Part shown: positions 1 to 11,124 of the stretch, one piece after another
How the letters are laid out: every line of letters starts with the position of its first letter
Position numbering within the stretch: position 1 is the first letter of the stretch
Assembly (NCBI GenBank): GCA_037447655.1
Contig: JBBHKE010000793.1
Location: forward strand, 343,097 to 407,096
Origin: Zygnema cylindricum
Lineage: Eukaryota; Streptophyta; Zygnematophyceae; Zygnematales; Zygnemataceae
Direction: 5' to 3'
DNA length: 64,000 nt
Translations under genes and position numbers: made by a program
Notes under the pieces: generated by a model
Seen by the model: the letters and a program-made list of their open reading frames with translations, nothing else
Databases searched by the model: none
What the model was told of the DNA's origin: nothing

Positions 1-618
1 CAGTAGTAAGTGTCCTTAGTAGGAGTCTTAATGATCTTAGGAAGAGAGATTGGGAGGCAGCCAAGAGAGTCATGAGATATCTGGTAGGATCCGGAGAGTT
101 ATAGTTGCATTTGGGAGGGGAGCACACTTATGTCACTACTTGGTGTGATGCCTGTTATAGGGATGCACCTATAAGAAGATGCACTTCTGGGTATGTGTTG
201 TACGTAGGGGGAAATTCTTGCTGTTGGAGCAGTAAGCAACAAAAGGTGGTTGCTCAGTCTACTATGGAGGCTAAGTATATGGGCTCATGTTCTGTTGTGA
301 AAGAGTTGATGTGGGTCAAGTCCTTGTTGCAAAAACTGGGGTATATGAAAGAGGGAGTGCATGAAGTTTTTTGTGATTATCAGGCTGCCATTGCAGTTGC
401 AGCCAATCCAAAACATCATTTCAAAGCTAAATATATGGACATAAGATTGAGCTTCGTGTGAGAAAACGTTGAGAATAAAATCGTAAATCTTGTGTATAGG
501 TATGATGAAGAAATGGTGGCTGACATGATGACCAAACGTGTGACCTCTCCCTAGTTAAAATATTGTAAGGAAAAATGTGGATTGAAAGAAAAGTTAAAAT
601 TCTAGAAAATAAAGGGAG
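1..618 (+). pseudogene. Copia relic E: 3' end of RNase H domain, decayed
   Basis: Translating the first 600 bases gives the end of a Ty1/copia polyprotein. Recognisable pieces are WCDACYRDAP, CTSGYVLYVGG, CCWSSKQQKVVAQSTMEAKYM, ELMWVKSLL, FCDYQAAIAV and the KHHFKAKYMDIRLSFV region of RNase H. Stops interrupt it near 102, at 459-461 (SFV followed by TGA) and near 553. The same protein segment occurs in copia A (about 28180-28768), so both belong to one family. The part upstream lies outside the window. Bases 607-618 (aaataaagggag) are the polypurine tract, directly before the LTR. The element is dead; the assignment to copia RNase H is secure. Confidence 0.88.
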
Positions 619-1605
619 TGTTGAAATCATTAGATCTATAGAGTATTTTTTAGGTTTGAATAGTTTAGTGGAAAAAGAAGGAAAAAGTGCAGGCAGTCTT
701 CCTCCACCTCTTTCTCTATCCTCATACTTGTTTTAGACATTGAAAGAGAGAGAGAGTGTTGGAGCTATGGCTGCCTTAGCTCCTTAAGTAGAACTAAAAA
801 GTGACTTAAGTCACTCTCATTAAAGGTTGAGTCCGGTAGGACTAGAACCTCCGATCGACAAAGCGCGGTGTAGCCATCAGCTCTAACTAGTGTGTCATAG
901 AAGTCCGTTAAGATACATAGGGTTTGCTAACTATTTAAACAATGATATGATCTTGAAACGGATTAACTAAATTATGAACGAAGGAACATAGAACTGGTTA
1001 ACATTCAATACAAACGTCATTTCCCACGTAACAAATGAATCAGACATTTGTTTCGACGGCTATTATTCAATGTTGTATTAATCCTACTGCATATATCGCT
1101 GCCAGTATCCCGAAATGGTCACTTGGGCGTTGGCATGACCTGGCGCCACGTGGAGGGATAACATTTGGTCGTAGGAATTCTGGGGAGCGTACGAATGAGT
1201 GAAAGGTTGACACGCGTCTACTCAGTGACCTTGACATACATAGGCCGTACAGAAAGGACATCGGTCGTAGTACCTTTCTGTACTTTACAGTTATATGATA
1301 GGGTCGTATTCTAGTAGATAGGGGTTGTGAGAGGGAAGTAGGACTTAGCATATTTTTAGACAGTCACCTCTCCCTTTGAGAGCGTTGTATAAATTGTCAT
1401 CTTTGCCACCTCATAACTTATCGGCTGGTTGGCCGTTTTCAGTGATTTTTTTTGCTACGTACTCACAGGAGACTTGGCTGCAAAGCTCTGCATTCAGACT
1501 GCCAATATGTCCTCCTTGGAAGCAGTGATTATAGCTGAAAGTGGGCTTGTTAAAAATTATCTAGAGGCTTCCTAAATTTTGTAGTCCAATGGAGGACACA
1601 GAATT
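619..1605 (+). repeat. 3' LTR of copia relic E (right edge approximate)
   Basis: The LTR begins TGTTGAAATCATTAG right after the polypurine tract, matching the start of the copia A LTR (TGTAGAAATTAATGG) in the same context. Internal blocks also recur in copia A: a tRNA-like reverse-flavoured stretch around 830-860, a GTAC-rich block at 1230-1290, the block ending in cctcataactta near 1410, and ttatctagaggcttc near 1557. The right edge near 1605 is estimated from alignment with copia A and with the truncated LTR at 37630-38225. Small open frames inside it are not genes. Confidence 0.75.
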
Positions 1606-2057
1606 GTAACTAAAGTCTAGACGACTGTGGAAGTGCTGTACAAACCACTTGAGTGCGTACGGTATGCTTTGTCACTTGTGGTCCCACGTGAATCCCGTCC
1701 GTCGACACGATTCGAATCAGCGATCATAATGAAGGTTTGAACCATACATCTCCGAATTTTCTGGTCAAAAGTTTGTTTGTCCGATCAGGGAATCCACTCG
1801 TTTACTTTATGACGCGTGTAACTGGATTGTCGGCGCCACTTTGTAAAACATGCATAACTTTTCTTGCCGATGCGTGTACCTGTAGAAGTACAATACACTC
1901 TATTGTAGTTTTGCTACTCTAACACTAATAAAGGTAAGTATTACATCAAAGTACTTAGAAAATATTATAAGTCTTTTAGTCTACTCTCACAGCCTTATCT
2001 ACTGAATTCACGATTTCAATTTTCAACAAGTAGTATTCAATGTTCAACAAGTAGTAC
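1606..2057. other. Unassigned spacer between copia relics E and D
   Basis: About 450 bases with no reading frame resembling a known protein and no structural RNA that I recognise. It contains tandem-like ttcaacaagtagta near 2020-2055. It is probably old, decayed repeat. Confidence 0.5.
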
Positions 2058-2360
2058 CCAGTGAGAGAGGGTAACCAAGACTTTAAATATTTTACGACTG
2101 TTTTGGCTCGCTATGTACTAATATTAGAGTTACTGTGAAGTTCTATGTTAAATTTAGTTTCAGCTTTTGTCAAAGGTTTAAGCTTGTCTATGTTTTTTTC
2201 ATTTAATGTTTTTTTTTTATGGAATATTTAAGATTTCTTAAATGTTTTGAGATTTGAGGATGAGAAAATGGTGGTGACATGATGAAAAAAGGCTCTTCTG
2301 TGCCTAAGTTGCAGTTTTGCAATGACGTTTAGGTGGCTAACATACTTTAAGGCTTAGACT
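2058..2360 (+). repeat. Copia relic D, left copy: LTR-like block plus RNase H tail
   Basis: Bases 2058-2253 align with 14430-14640: both have agtgagagag, a gactgttttggctcgct-type block, tattagagtta and aaggtttaagct. Bases 2252-2340 align with 14075-14150 (gatgagaaa-tggtggt, then gcagttttgcaa), the extreme C-terminus of a copia RNase H reading DEK-VV. It therefore represents the same copia family on both sides of nested element C, in rearranged order. Bases near 2330-2360 resemble the empty site for the MITE at 14169. Confidence 0.55.
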
Positions 2361-2479
2361 AGTTTAGACAGAAGTAGGATAGAAAGGAAATAGGTAGAGA
2401 TATAGTGGTAGAAGACGGTTTCATATCACGAGAGGAACTGCGGTTTCGGATCAAGGGAGTTATATTTCAATGTTACCAT

Positions 2480-2702
2480 TCTTTATAGGTAAGTGGTAAG
2501 TAGTTTAATATCTTTTATGAAATGTACCAGACCAAGCATTGCAGCTGTTGGAGGCGATTTCAATAGAAATTTGGTGAATCCTAAGAGGTTTGACTAGGAG
2601 GCCACAAAGAGAGTTCGACAATATCTTTTATAAACTCAAAATATAATACACTTTCGCGAAGGGGAGGAGGTCAAACTACAAAAACTTGGTGCGATGCTAG
2701 CC
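2480..2702 (+). pseudogene. Copia relic D: RT/RNase H junction fragment, left of nested C
   Basis: The + strand encodes degenerate versions of VGSLIYFMKCTRPSIA, EATKRVRQYL and TWCDAS. They align with the copia A segment VVGSLIYFMNCTRPDLAAAV / DWEAAKRVLRYL / TWSDASYGDA. Several stops are present. The fragment stops where element C begins at 2708 and resumes at 13735 on the other side of C. This split defines D as the host of C. Confidence 0.7.
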
Positions 2703-2707
2703 ATAGT

Positions 2708-3383
2708 TGAAATTATGTAGACTCCATAGTCTCACAAAATGTACAGCGCAAAGATCGCCAACGGGATAGCCTCGACCGAAACTTATCCTGTCAAGCACTT
2801 TTACCACCCTGGATTTAGTGAAGACAAGACTCCCTTGAGTCCAACACAAAAGAGATCTCCAATTAATTAAAGTTGATTGCATCGAACTCTTTTATACGGA
2901 TGCTCAGTGAGAGAGAGAATCAAAAACTGCATAAGTCCAAAAAACCTACTCAAAGCGTCTATCTACTAAACCTTCCACCAATCAAAAGACTATAAAGTAC
3001 AGTAATGTACAAATGAATTGTAGGCTAGCCGCAATAATTTTTGTACAGCCTTTGTACGACACCTACTAAAAGAATGTATCTCTTATAACATTTGACATAG
3101 TTTTGTTTACTTCTCTTGTGACATCCTTTAGGATTCCGCCACATGTAGTCTGTGGCGCAGAGAAATTACGGGCAATCGGTGCTAATTCTGCCTGTTTGAT
3201 CAAATGCTCACTTAAATCCATCATGTTTGTAAGAGACTACTTTGTCTCTTTCTCTCTCATTCCTTTTTTTGTCACCTTGGAAATCAAAGAGTCAACCATG
3301 GTTTACCTCTCTGTATCTTTCTCTATTGCCTTAAATTCTAGTAAGTAAGCAAAGAGTTTAAAGTAAAAACTACCTTTTTATCA
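2708..3383 (-). repeat. 3' LTR of copia relic C (shorter copy)
   Basis: The + strand edge TGAAATTATGTAGACTCCAT matches TGAAATTTTGTGAACTCCAT at 12751. The other edge at 3381-3383 abuts the polypurine tract ctccccttaa (minus-strand TTAAGGGGAG). It lacks about 240 bases present in the right LTR (about 13305-13545) and lacks that copy's expanded CT run. Four GTAC sites lie near 3010-3070, in the same order as in the right LTR. Confidence 0.75.
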
Positions 3384-5081
3384 CTCCCCTTAATTCTTTG
3401 TCAATTTTAAGCTTCAATCCACATTTTTTTGTGCAAAATATTAATTTCAGAGGGGGAACATGCTTGGTCATCGTATTTGCGACCATTTCTCTACTTAGTC
3501 CGTGGACCTACACAATTTTTTTTTTCTACCTTCTCCAGCACAAAAATCAATCTTATGTACATATGTTTTGCTTTAACGTGATGTTTGGGATTAGTTGCAA
3601 TTGCGATGGCAGCTTGATTAACACAAAATACATTATGTACACCACTTATCATAAATCTAAGCTCTTCAAGCAAGTATTTCACCCAGATCAATTAGTTTAA
3701 TAGCAGCACAAGAAGCCATGTACTTAGCCTCCATTGTGGACTTAGCTGCAACTTTCTAGTGTTTACTACTCCAGCAACAAGCTCCAAACCAAACTTGCAA
3801 AACATATCCAAAAGTACACCTTCTCATTGGCACATCCCCATAAATGGCATCACTCGAAGCAGTGATGACAATGTTATTCCCACCCAGATTCAATCACAAA
3901 TCCCTTTTCCCCACTAGATACTTCATCACTCTCTTGGTTTAATCCTATTCTCTCTTTTAAGTATCATTTAGACTCTTCATAAAAACTCTTGCAGCAGCTA
4001 TGATGTCAGGTCTAGTGCAATTCAAAAAACATGTTAGACTGCCTACAACGTACATATAAGGGATATTTTCCATGGTTTTTTTTTTCCTGATCCATTTGAT
4101 CATCAATAATAACTACTCTTTTTTTTAAGCTCCCCTTAGAAATCTTCTTTTGATCCATAGAAGTAGAAGAGCCATTTGCTTTCTCCTCTATAAATTTAGC
4201 AACATGTTTTGTATTCCTTCTTTCTCAATAAATTTGAATATTTTATTCTCTCTATCCTTTTCCATTTGAATTCCCATAATATATTTAGCCTTCCTTAGAT
4301 TCTTCATATCAAACTAACTAATTTAAATTTGTTTCAATTTATTTATCTTTTCAAGTGATATTTTTAGTATTAGTAAATCATCAACATAAATTGCAATGAA
4401 AATCACACCATTTTCATATTCAAATAAATATATAGAATGATTAGATTTGATTCTTAAATATCCATGTTTCTTCAAAACTTGTCAAATTTGATGTTTATTA
4501 CCTTCGAGCTTGCTTGAGTCTATATGATGACTTTACCAATCTACACACATTGTTTTCTTCTCCTTTCTCCACAAAGCTTTATGATTTTCTCATGAAAATT
4601 TCCTCTTCTAGTTCCCCATATAAAAAGGCTCTTTTAATATCCATCTGATGAATTTCCATGTCTTTCTTCCGCTACTACCAGACTGAAGAGGATTTTGACT
4701 AAGGGAAATCTGACTAAATCGAGTAATCTAACTAAATCTGACTACTCGAGCAGAGATTTTCTCATAATCTATTCATTATTTCTAGGTGTATCCCTTTGCA
4801 ACCAACCTTGCTTTATATCTCTCTATTGAGTTATATGGGTTAAGTTTTAGCGTAAAAACATACTTGCATTCATTTGGTATTTTATCACGTGGACACTCTT
4901 CCACACTTGCATCCAATTGGTTTTCTATCAAGTGGATAATCTTCTAGATCCCAAGTGTTTGCCTCCATTATAGATGCCATATCTTTGTTTATAACAATTT
5001 TATCTCCTGCTCCCAATAATATTTATAGCCTTAGAGTATCTGTGAGGCTCATTTAGGTGTGACATTTTGGTGAGGTTGTTG
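3384..5081 (-). pseudogene. Copia relic C: reverse transcriptase and RNase H remnants
   Basis: Reading the minus strand from 5081 down to 3384 gives, in order, TKMSHLNEPHRYSKAI, MASIMEANTWDLEDY, RKPIGCK, KLNPYNSIERYKARLVAKGY, MEIHQMDIK, AIYVDDLLI, VVGSLTCFLNCTRPD, MRRCTFGYVLQVW, CCWSSKH and finally IWVKYLLEELRFMISGVHNV with FCVNQAAIAIATNPKHH. This is the conserved copia RT-RNase H order, with the YVDD catalytic motif retained. Stops and frameshifts are dense. The reading ends at the polypurine tract and LTR at 3383. Element B interrupts it on the upstream side, within a KQVNN-coding stretch shared with copia A. Confidence 0.82.
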
Positions 5082-5086
5082 TTTAC

Positions 5087-5652
5087 TGAAAGGACCTTAC
5101 ACAAAATCAGAGTGTAAGACTTAGAGTGGAAGCATTAAAATTATTCACATTCAAATAATTCCCACGAGAGAGAACTGTCCACGAAAGCCAATATATTTCA
5201 CAGACATTTTCTCCCATAAAAGATTAAGTTGTCCACGAAAGCCAATATATTTCACAGACATTTTCTCCCATAAAAGATTAAGTTTTCCCTCCTTCTAACC
5301 TGCAGTTAATAGTACTACCAAACGTAACGTCACTACATCAAACTAAAAACAAGCCAAACATAAAGTGCGCACGGAGCGCCAACCAATTAGAACGCGTCTA
5401 CACGCGAAACTTCATAAAACTAAATTACTAAGAAAACATGTATCTAAACCGTACAACTACAAAGAAAACCGTACACGCCAAACAACACAATACCTGGTCA
5501 TCGCCAAACCAAATCTACGCGAGAGCAAGAATCTACAAACAATCTACGAAACATAATGATGCCAAACCAACAAGACCACCCACTTAATCAAAACGACAAA
5601 CTACCCAGCCGCGCGACAAACTGCGACGGCCGATTACAACTTTGACTCAATA
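5087..5652 (-). repeat. 3' LTR of copia B with a 54-bp internal duplication
   Basis: It pairs with the LTR at 10607-11119. The + strand start is TGAAAGGACCTTACAC in both. The far edge reads GACTCAATA here and GACTCAACA in the other copy, giving a minus-strand start of TATTGAGTC against the expected TGTTGAGTC. It is 566 bases against 513 because the segment beginning gtccacgaaagccaatat is present twice in tandem (about 5177-5284). The polypurine tract lies just beyond 5652. Confidence 0.88.
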
Positions 5653-5735
5653 ATCCCCCTCTCAAACTTGTAATCATGATATCAGTCCTAATTTTGGTCT
5701 CCCCGTCAAAAGTACATCATGGGCCGCAGCTTTCG

Positions 5736-7200
5736 TCAACATATCCATGACTTCCTCCAACGTCGAAACATACAAAAATTCAATCTCTTTCGCAACGACC
5801 AAATCGTGTACGAAGTGCCACTGAATCGTGATATATTTGTCTTTTTGTGAAATACAAGATTCTTGACCAACGCCATCAAACTCATACTGTCACAAAAGAT
5901 TTTCATACAGCTAATAAAAATTCCCAATTCTCCAAGTAGCTCTTTAATCGAAATCGACACTTTAGATGTATGACACGTAGCCATATACTCCGCTTCGGTT
6001 GAACTTAATGCAACAGTTGGCTGGATTCGCGAACCCCTAGAAATTGTCGTGCCACCAAAAACAAAAGCATATCCAGACGTTGACTTGCTTGTGTTTAAAT
6101 TTTCCCCCCAATCTGCGTCACAGTATCCCACGCACTCAAAAGATGTCTGTCCTGATCGAAATAATAAGCCAATCTCGGCAGTACCTGTAAGGTAACAAAA
6201 TATCCTCTTCAAGGCCTCCCAATTAATCTTTTTAGGAGCTTGACAAAATTGGCTCACGATAAAAACCGGAGCTGAAATATCCGGTCGCGTGGCCACACAA
6301 ATACATTAAACTTCCAATGGCCTCACGATACGGTACGTGGACAGTTTCCTCCTCCCTCAAATTTGCGATATTGAAGTTTAGAATCTAATGGTGTCAAAAC
6401 TGGCTTAGAATCCAACATAGCAAATTTCTTTAGTACTTATTTACAATATTGTGCTTGCGACAATTTAATATCTCCATTATCGTACCTCAAAACTTCAAGG
6501 CCTATAATATATCATACGTCCCCCAAATCTGTGACTTTAAAATGTATAATGTATACGCAGGTACTCCTTCAATTTCGCGATTCGCGTCAACTTGTCACAT
6601 ATCATCAAAAAGTCATCCACGTAGACAGAAAATATGATTTGATTCTCCCCCTCACAATTTAGGTGAGCTCCCGAGTCTGAAACTGTTCGTACAAATCCAA
6701 ATCCGGTAAGGACTTTGAGTAATCTCAAATACCAAGTCCGCCATGCCTGTTTTAGTCAGTATTAGGACTTTCGCAGCCGCCATACCTTCCCCTCCTTCGA
6801 CACTACTCCTTCCAGAACTTTCATATAAACCTCCTCCTCTAAGTCACCATTTAAAAATGACATCTCTACGTCCATTTGGTGAATGTGGCTTCTTGCCGAC
6901 ATCGGCAATAACAATAATCATCCTCAATGAATCAAACTTTACTACCGGTGCATATGTCTCTGTATAATCTATCCCCTCCTTTGTTGAAAGCCCTTGCAAA
7001 CTAACCGAGCCTCATGTTTTAATATTTCCCCCGATGCACCTGTTTTGGTTTTAAAAATCCATTTTGCATCAATAGCCTTTTTGCCCTTCAGTAGGCTTAC
7101 CTCCTCAAAAGTACGGTTGTCAATAATTGATTGAAGCTCTCTTTCCCACGTCGGTTTCCAATGCTTCTCCCAATCGCATGATTTTCGTGCTTCATATAAG
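5736..7200 (-). pseudogene. Copia B: reverse transcriptase and RNase H, frameshifted
   Basis: From 7200 downward the minus strand encodes RT pieces with frame breaks: AIDAKWIFKTKTG, HEARLVCKGFQQ, TYAPVVKFDSLRMI and, at 6537-6728, VYVDDFLMICDKLTRIAKLKEYL with the YVDD catalytic pair. At 5736-6296 follows a clean RNase H block: ATRPDISAPVFIVSQFC, YCDADWGENLNTSKSTSGYAF and VALSSTEAEYMATC, which carry the DAD and TEAEY hallmarks of the copia RNase H. It sits between the basic/serine-rich linker at 7238-7759 and the 3' LTR. Several frameshifts separate the blocks, so no functional enzyme is made. Confidence 0.85.
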
Positions 7201-7237
7201 ATCGTGGGTCGCCCGGCTTGTTTTCACATAATGATTG

Positions 7238-7760
7238 CTATAAAAGAAAATCATCCTCCCTCTTCGTCGAAATAAAATAATATGAATTCTCCACATTCCC
7301 CTTACCATCAAAAGAAATACGAGCCGGTTTCTTACCCCTATTTTCCCGCATACTCCTGCTTGGCTCAAACTCTTTCTCCTCCCTTGCCGGTTCCTCCTCA
7401 ATAATATTTCTTTCACTTGATTTAGAAGACGAAGATTTTCTCGTGTTTGAAGACATTCGGGAATTTTCGCTCCGTGAATCCCCACCAATGTTACCAGAAT
7501 TTACATTTTCCAAAATTTTACCTTTCCCCCTCTTAACATTGGAGGTGGATTCCGGCTCGATTTTCGAACCCGAACCCTCAATGTCATTAAGATCACCAAT
7601 TTCAAATTCCTCATGAAAGTCAAGATTAGAATGACGCTTGGCCGATCGAGAGATTGTGGATAATAAATCCTCGTGAAAATCCACATTTCTCGATTCCTCA
7701 ATGATATTTCGAATCGGGTCATAAACTCGATAAAGACTCCCTTTCCAACTATACCCCACA
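7238..7760 (-). pseudogene. Copia B: linker between integrase and reverse transcriptase
   Basis: An open stretch of about 170 codons on the minus strand starting GYSWKGSLYRVYDP, a typical integrase C-terminal GYxxxxKxYRVYDP-like signature. It continues with a low-complexity serine, glutamate and lysine-rich linker. In copia polyproteins this poorly conserved segment joins the integrase to RT. It follows the integrase core at 7772-8644 after a break and precedes RT at 7200. No enzymatic motif is expected or seen. Confidence 0.7.
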
Positions 7761-7771
7761 AAGTATCCACT

Positions 7772-8760
7772 CTAACTTTTCGATGCAAAATTACCTTTTC
7801 TCTTTTGTGCTTGAATATAAATCGACGCACGGCATCCCCAAATCCGAATGTGGTGTAGAGTAGGCTTTCGCCCATACCACAACTCATACGGAGTTTTATC
7901 ACTCGAAACCGATATAATTCGCCGATTGCAAATATAATTCGCCGTCAAAATCACATCGCCCCAAAAATTAATACTCCTCCCGTATCCGTGTACCATGGAT
8001 CGTACCATTTCTTGAAGAGTACGATTCTTCCTCTCGACAACGCCATTAGATTCTGGTGAGTAAGATGCGGTATATTGATGAGAAATTCCCCACTCTTTAC
8101 AATATGGATCAAAAGCAAGAAATTCCCCTCCATTGTCCGATCTAATAGATTTTGATTTTCTCTCACATTGCCTTTCGGCCATCACATGCCACTCTTGAAA
8201 GCGTAAAAATGCTCCGGATTTGTGTTTAAGCAATGTTACCCATGTGAAGCGAGAGAAGTCGTCCACCACCACCATAATATAGTCCACCACCACCATAATA
8301 TATTTGTTTCCTCCAATCGTCTCAAGTTTTACGTCCCCAAATAAATCAATATGCACAAGATCAAGCGGATGCTTAGATCGATGCGTTTGATCCTTGGTCA
8401 GATGCAGCTTTCGGATTTGTCTCCCCTTACTACATCCCTCGCACCCGTTAATTTTCTCTCCCGATGCCAAGTCCAATCCCCTTACACTTCCATTTTTAAT
8501 CATGGGTCGTAAACTCCCCTCGGAAATGTGACACATACGGTGGTGCCACAACGTTAAATCGCCTTTCAATTCGGAAATTTGCGAAATAATGCCACCAGAT
8601 TTTTGGTGGGCTTTCGGCCGACGCCATATTAAGCGACTATGCATAAAATTCGTGAATTCTCCTTCGCCTATTTGTACACCATCTGATCGTACAATTTTTA
8701 TTGTGGATTCGCCATACGCAAATACGCTGACTCCCGCTCGTTCAATCTCCGGTACGCTTC
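7772..8760 (-). pseudogene. Copia B: integrase with in-frame duplication in the core
   Basis: The minus strand encodes an integrase with the HHCC zinc-binding domain (LWHHRMCHIS ... CEGCSKGRQ) and the catalytic triad contexts LDLVHIDLFGD (D), IRSDNGGEFLAF (D) and SPESNGVVERKNRTLQE (E). It then reads NFWGDVILTANYICNR and KTPYELWYGRKPTLHHIRIWGCRA, the usual copia integrase end. Just after the first aspartate, YIMVVVD is repeated in tandem (about 8262-8306), a 21-bp in-frame duplication. It sits at the predicted second strand of the RNase H-like fold and could disturb it. The triad residues themselves are intact in this frame, 7772-8644. Confidence 0.88.
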
Positions 8761-9049
8761 AGGTAAGTGCAAAACATTTGTTAGTTCGGTTTGCGTCAGT
8801 TTTTCCACGCCACGTGCGTCCAAAATCGGTAAAATCCAAACATACAGTACCCACTGTACTTATCGAAATCACTTGTCCACTTGCGATAGTGATTTGCTTT
8901 GGTACCGTAAGTTGATGCATATCGTCAAAAAGCAATGCGTCCGTACATACGTGATTTGACACGCCAAAATCTATAATCCACTCCTTTTCTTGTTGCGTAG
9001 CACTTGCCAAAACATTAAGTGAAAAGTTAAAGACCGAAAATGTTTGCAC
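8759..9049 (-). pseudogene. Copia B: aspartic protease fragment
   Basis: The frame contains EWIIDFGVSNHVCTDALLF, which corresponds to the copia protease active site (usually IDSGASNH-C). Here DSGA is replaced by DFGV: the catalytic aspartate is kept but the neighbouring serine and alanine are lost. It lies between the zinc knuckle region and the integrase, as expected. It is broken on both sides by frame changes. Confidence 0.75.
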
Positions 9050-9064
9050 GCCTTCTCCTCCCCC

Positions 9065-10514
9065 TTAAAATTGATCGTCGCCCATAAAATGTCCTCCTCT
9101 TCGATGGCAGCCTCCGCAGCCACCGCGGCCGCCAAGACAACCGCTGCCGCGCCCACCGTATCGGCCGCCGCCGTCTCCTCTACCGCCGCGATCTCCTCTT
9201 CCACGGCCACCTCTATTTTCGGCCTTCGAGTAACATTGGGGGCTTATATGACCCCATTTCCCGCAAAAGTGACATTGGCGCTCCTTATCCGAGCAAGAAG
9301 CCGCCATATGACCAAGTTTGCCGCATTGAAAACAGGCAATATTTGTCAGATCTGAATATCCGGGCTGGGAAGGAGATCTCTAGGCCCTTTCGTGTCCTCT
9401 TCCCCCTCTTCCTCTCGGATATCCCCCTCTTTTTCCTCCTCTTCCCCAAAAATAATTTATATCGGGCGTTTCTGGTGTTGTCGCATTGAGGGAACAGGTT
9501 GGTTGGGTTCCCCTCGATGAGCTCGGGCGATTCGCCTCGGTCGATTTAAGGAATGTTATGATGGAGTCCAAAGTATTGGAATCCCTCGATAAAAGAATAT
9601 CCCTCAAATGTAACATTTTCTCCGGTAAGGCATGGATGAAGATTGATGCCTTATCACTCTCATTGATGAACTTTCCCAAATTTGCAAGTTGCTCGATAAT
9701 AATGTTGAATCTCTTGGCGGCTTCATCGATCGACTCACTTTACTTGACCTTAAAAGAGGTATAATCGGTATAAATGTGTTGCCCTTTATTTGAAGTCTCT
9801 TTTCGAAGTGATTCTCAAGAGCCACCTAACAATCATGGGCAAATCTTCGGGTAAGAAATAAATTGTGAATCGAAGTGCTGCATGATTGAAATAAACCGCC
9901 GATAGCGGAAAGATTTTTCTTCCTATACACACGATAAGCTCTCCGATCCGAGGTAGGCATCTTGTCCACCCCTTTTACCACCATCCAAAGCCATTTTAAT
10001 TTAAATTGACCTTCGATATATATCTTCCACGATTGATAATTTGTCCCATTGAAGATGACAATTTTGCCGGACATAGATTTAACCGGTGCGTCCCCTTCAC
10101 TCCAATCATCAATGCTGGAATCGTCATCGATGGGAAGTTTCCCCTTTCGAATCGATTCCCTCATCTCCTCCTCATCTCCTTGCGTATCAATGTGCTTTGT
10201 GTCGGAATGGGATCTCCAAAAAATGGAGGTCTCGTGACATGGTTTGCCTCTGAGATCCATTGATCAACATAGCTGAAAAGACCATCCATCAGTTTTTGAA
10301 GACGATCTCCCATAGCGTCATTTTCCTCCTTCTTTTTCCCCTCATTCTCCTTCTTTTGTCCGACCAGATCGATCGGAACGAATTCCTCAAAAGTTTTGCC
10401 GGTGAAGGCAAATGGAGTTTCTACTGCCGGATCCAATGATGATTCGGATTCGGTTGGATCCGGAGGAACCGGATTCGGAGTTCGAGGGATCAACCTAGAA
10501 GAAGAAGGCATCAT
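9065..10514 (-). pseudogene. Copia B: gag with UBN2-like core and CCHC knuckle, frameshifted
   Basis: The likely start is the ATG at 10512-10514 (MMPSSSRLIPRTP), followed by a charged region (KKENEGKKKEEN, GDRLQKLMDGLFSYVDQWI). A frame change near 10180 leads to DDWSEGDAPVKSMSGKIVIF, then FNGTNYQSWKIYIEGQF, the conserved gag start pattern of copia elements. Further breaks occur near 9825 and 9680. The next block, MGKFINESDKASIFIHALPE, matches the UBN2 gag core, and the end carries CHFCGKWGHISPQC (C-x2-C-x4-H-x4-C) followed by an arginine/glycine-rich tail. Product if intact: the nucleocapsid/capsid protein of the particle. Because of the frameshifts it is a pseudogene. Confidence 0.82.
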
Positions 10515-10592
10515 AGGAGAAGGGGTATTTTTCTTCTTTCTCCCAATGACGGCCAAACTAGCCACCCTTCTACACCTCAAAAGAGCACAAAA

Positions 10593-10604
10593 GCTCCGAT
10601 ACCA
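10593..10604 (-). promoter_or_regulatory. Primer-binding site of copia B
   Basis: The minus strand reads TGGTATCGGAGC two bases after the LTR end (CA). This is complementary to the 3' acceptor end of initiator-Met tRNA with one difference from the common plant form TGGTATCAGAGC. It uses conventional 3'-end priming, unlike copia A. Confidence 0.85.
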
Positions 10605-10606
10605 TT

Positions 10607-11119
10607 TGAAAGGACCTTACACAAAATCAGAGTGCAAGACTTACAGCGGAAGCATTCAAATGATTCACATTCAAATAATTCCCACGAGAAAGAACTGTCC
10701 ACGAAAGCCAATATATTTCACAGACATTTTCTCCCATAAAAGATTAAGTTTTCCCTCCCTCTAACCTGCAGTAAATAGTACTACCAAACGTAACGTCACT
10801 ACATCAAATTAAAACCAAGCCAAACATAAAGTGTGCACAGGGCGCCAACCAATTAGAACGTGTCTACACGCGAAACTTCATAAAACTAAAGTACTAATCA
10901 AACATGTATCTAAACCGTACAACTTCAAAGAAAACCGTACACGCCAAACAACACAATACCTGGTCATCGCAAAACCAATTCTACGCGAGAGCTAGAATCT
11001 ACGAAACGATCTACGGAACATAATGACGCCAAACCAACTAGACCACCCACTTAAACAAAATGACAAACTAGCTGGCCGCGCGACAGACCGCGACGACCGA
11101 TTACAACTTTGACTCAACA
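10607..11119 (-). repeat. 5' LTR of copia B
   Basis: A 513-bp LTR, terminal dinucleotides TG...CA, matching 5087-5652 apart from point changes and the missing 54-bp duplication. It is directly flanked by TTTAC at 11120-11124. Confidence 0.9.
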
Positions 11120-11124
11120 TTTAC

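Larger units (their letters stand above)
5087..11119 (-). mobile_element. Copia element B, nested in relic C
   Basis: A 6.03-kb Ty1/copia element in minus orientation: 5' LTR 10607-11119, PBS 10593-10604, gag, zinc knuckle, protease, integrase, RT, RNase H, polypurine tract near 5653-5668, 3' LTR 5087-5652. The target duplication is TTTAC at 5082-5086 and 11120-11124. The flanks are the two halves of relic C, which dates B as later than C. Coding order gag-PR-IN-RT-RH is the copia order. The reading frame is broken many times, so this copy is inactive. Its protein differs from copia A (UBN2-like gag, RGG-rich nucleocapsid), so it is a separate lineage. Confidence 0.9.
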
